From NCBI GenBank assembly GCA_025355225.1, contig JANYAB010000712.1, positions 1 through 6,923 on the forward strand: a stretch of 6,923 nucleotides of DNA, read 5' to 3'. This document shows, piece by piece, positions 6,048 through 6,923 of the stretch (positions within the stretch are counted from its first letter, which is position 1; each line of letters starts with the position of its first letter). The notes under the pieces are model-generated. The model had not been told where the DNA came from, made no database searches, and saw only the letters and a program-made list of their open reading frames with translations. Position numbers and translations under genes: made by a program. The DNA comes from Bacteroidota bacterium (GTDB lineage Bacteria; Bacteroidota; Bacteroidia; Sphingobacteriales; Sphingobacteriaceae).

Positions 6048-6362
6048 TCATCAGGGGTTCAGGTTATCGGCCGGTTAAGCAACCAAGAGCGGGAGAAGAC
6101 GGGGCTGTCAAGGGAACGTGGAATAAATGGCCTTGTGGGTGAAAGGCTTGCGGGTTTATGCCGCGAAAGTCCCTTTACTGCCCTGGCTTCGGAGGCTACC
6201 TTTGCTGTGACAGATGATCAACCAACACAGCCGCCAGCCGGAAAAACAACCCAACACACGGCCTTGCAAATGAAAAACTAACGCTTATCTTTACCCTAAC
6301 GAACGTTCTTTATGGCACCGAAAAAGTGCAAAACGGAAAACAGCCAAAAACGTAAAAACTTT
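6048..6362. other. Non-coding right tail of the element, with nested inverted repeats
   Basis: No gene with a credible start is seen in this stretch between recombinase 2 and the right repeat. It can fold on itself: CTGTCA (6105-6110) pairs with TGACAG (6208-6213), AAGGGA (6110-6115) with TCCCTT (6170-6175), and GCGG (6150-6153) with CCGC (6161-6164) across a 7-base loop. CCAACACA is repeated directly at 6222-6229 and 6251-6258, and GAACGTTC (6301-6308) is an 8-bp palindrome. The frame of recombinase 2 continues without a stop for 77 codons after its TAA, to TAA 6279-6281. Possible roles are accessory recombinase-binding sites, a replication or transfer origin, or a structured transcript. None can be chosen from sequence alone. 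Confidence 0.5.
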
Positions 6363-6387
6363 ATGGTAGCCAATACGATTATGGCGC
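6363..6387 (+). repeat. Right copy of 25-bp direct repeat, putative attachment site
   Basis: This matches 456-480 in the same orientation at 24 of 25 positions. From T6362 it reads Y-G-S-Q-Y-D-Y-G-A, so the RHS core codons are intact here (TAC rather than the left copy's TAA). The frame has a stop just upstream (TAA 6353-6355) and ends 16 codons into it (TAA 6410-6412), so no RHS protein is made from it. It is taken as the right att site of the element. Confidence 0.65.
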
Positions 6388-6402
6388 AAAGCGCCATAAT
6401 CG
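6376..6402. repeat. Perfect 12-bp-arm inverted repeat at the right end
   Basis: CGATTATGGCGC (6376-6387) is followed by AAA and its exact reverse complement GCGCCATAATCG (6391-6402). The left arm is the last 12 bases of the 25-bp repeat. The right arm carries the same RHS-derived motif pointing the other way, in what would be flanking DNA. It could be a recombinase core site made of two half-sites, or a transcription-stopping hairpin. A 3-base centre is short for a tyrosine recombinase crossover region. Confidence 0.7.
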
Positions 6403-6611
6403 CAGAGGGTAATTACTACCTATAAGTCCATCGGGCAGCCGAAAATTTGTTGTTGTAACCAACTAAAAATCGGCATTGCATATAACTATTAGTTAAATTA
6501 AAATGGTGTCTTTTTGATAAATCAACCATAATAATTATGCACAAATTTTCTGAAAAAGTATCGCACCCCAATTCGTTTTTAAGGTGGCGAAATAGTGTGC
6601 GGAATATGCCC
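6403..6611. other. AT-rich non-coding flank
   Basis: This stretch lies between the right-end palindrome and the end of the minus-strand gene. A 72-codon minus-strand frame spans 6416-6634, but it overlaps the neighbouring gene's 3' end and shows no domain pattern. I see no RNA gene or clear promoter. Confidence 0.35.
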
Positions 6612-6923
6612 TTATTTCTTTTTAAAAAATACATCTACCATCCTGGTACCAAAGCCCCCACTTTTTAGCTTTAACGGACGTTTTTCACTAAGGAGTTTAT
6701 TTTTTGTTACAAAGTAATGCAAGATTTGTGATAAATCTTTGCTTGAATATTGTTTACCAATACCTTTTAAGCTTTCTATTATCTCCCATAAGTAAACAGG
6801 TTCATCAAATATGGGGTTATTTATAAATTCCTTTTCAATAAAATGAGAGGTTTTAGTTTTATTTTTTGTCTCACAGAAATATTCAGTATTGCCTTTAAAT
6901 TCTTTCCTGAAACCTATAAGATC
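6612..6923 (-). CDS. Unrecognised protein, C-terminal 103 residues (5' end outside window)
   Basis: On the minus strand the frame is open from the window edge (GAT from 6923-6921) to a TAA at 6614-6612, 103 codons in AT-rich DNA without a stop. Stretches include DLIGFRKEFKGNTEYFCETK near the start, EPVYLWEIIESLKGIGKQYS in the middle, and a basic end (RMVDVFFKKK). The middle looks like two helices (LWEIIESLKGIGKQY, SKDLSQILHYFVTKNKLL), which could be a small helical or winged-helix DNA-binding-like unit, but I recognise no family. It lies outside the inferred element and points toward its right end, so it is probably host or neighbouring accessory DNA. Confidence 0.6.
   Translation of the reverse strand, partial: DLIGFRKEFKGNTEYFCETKNKTKTSHFIEKEFINNPIFDEPVYLWEIIESLKGIGKQYSSKDLSQILHYFVTKNKLLSEKRPLKLKSGGFGTRMVDVFFKKK

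Noticed and set aside
6416..6634. 72-codon minus-strand frame as a gene
   Set aside because: It overlaps the 3' end of the edge gene in another frame, crosses AT-rich spacer, and has no recognisable pattern.
6612..6923. RteC-like regulator C-terminus
   Set aside because: The helical tail gave a faint resemblance, but no diagnostic motif could be identified, so no family is assigned.
1..6923. CRISPR array, tRNA or rRNA genes
   Set aside because: No regularly spaced repeats, cloverleaf-like sequence or conserved rRNA stretches were seen on either strand.

Overview
The window looks like chromosomal DNA from a Bacteroidota bacterium, most likely Sphingobacteriaceae (Mucilaginibacter/Pedobacter type). 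The evidence is the 3' end of a RemB-like gliding/outer-membrane gene, an RHS core of the Bacteroidota style (DYGARFYDP ... RWNTIDPLAE ... SPYNYVEDNPIRNIDPDGM), promoters of the TTTG-N18-TAnnTTTG kind, and start codons without Shine-Dalgarno sequences.

Layout. 1-456: C-terminal part of a RemB-like protein. 470-1297: an RHS C-terminal tip cut off from its RHS core, carrying a possible L,D-transpeptidase-like toxin domain. 1294-1758: its overlapping partner gene, a putative exported immunity protein, ending in a strong hairpin. 1813-2022: a small secreted basic protein. 2060-2404 (minus): an XRE-family repressor-like regulator. 2435-2584: a divergent control region. 2585-6047: a tight operon, more GC-rich than its surroundings, of a primase/helicase-like AAA+ ATPase and two tyrosine recombinases. 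6048-6362: a non-coding tail with nested inverted repeats. 6363-6402: a direct repeat that runs into a perfect 12-bp-arm palindrome. 6403-6611: AT-rich non-coding DNA. 6612-6923 (minus): the 3' end of an unrecognised gene that begins beyond the window.

Main interpretation. A 25-bp sequence occurs at 456-480 and again at 6363-6387 in the same orientation with one mismatch. In both places it reads, in the RHS frame, as the conserved RHS core codons (D/Y)GSQ(Y)DYGA. The 5.9 kb between the copies holds an RHS toxin tip, its putative immunity gene, a regulator and a two-recombinase/ATPase module. I infer a mobile element whose attachment sites lie in the RHS core codons, so insertion into an RHS gene would fuse the resident core to a new toxin tip and bring the matching immunity gene. 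Here the cassette lies behind remB rather than behind an RHS core, and the left repeat has a stop codon, so this copy looks like a stored or misplaced ('orphan') tip. The repeats, reading frames and motifs are visible directly; mobility and tip exchange are inference.
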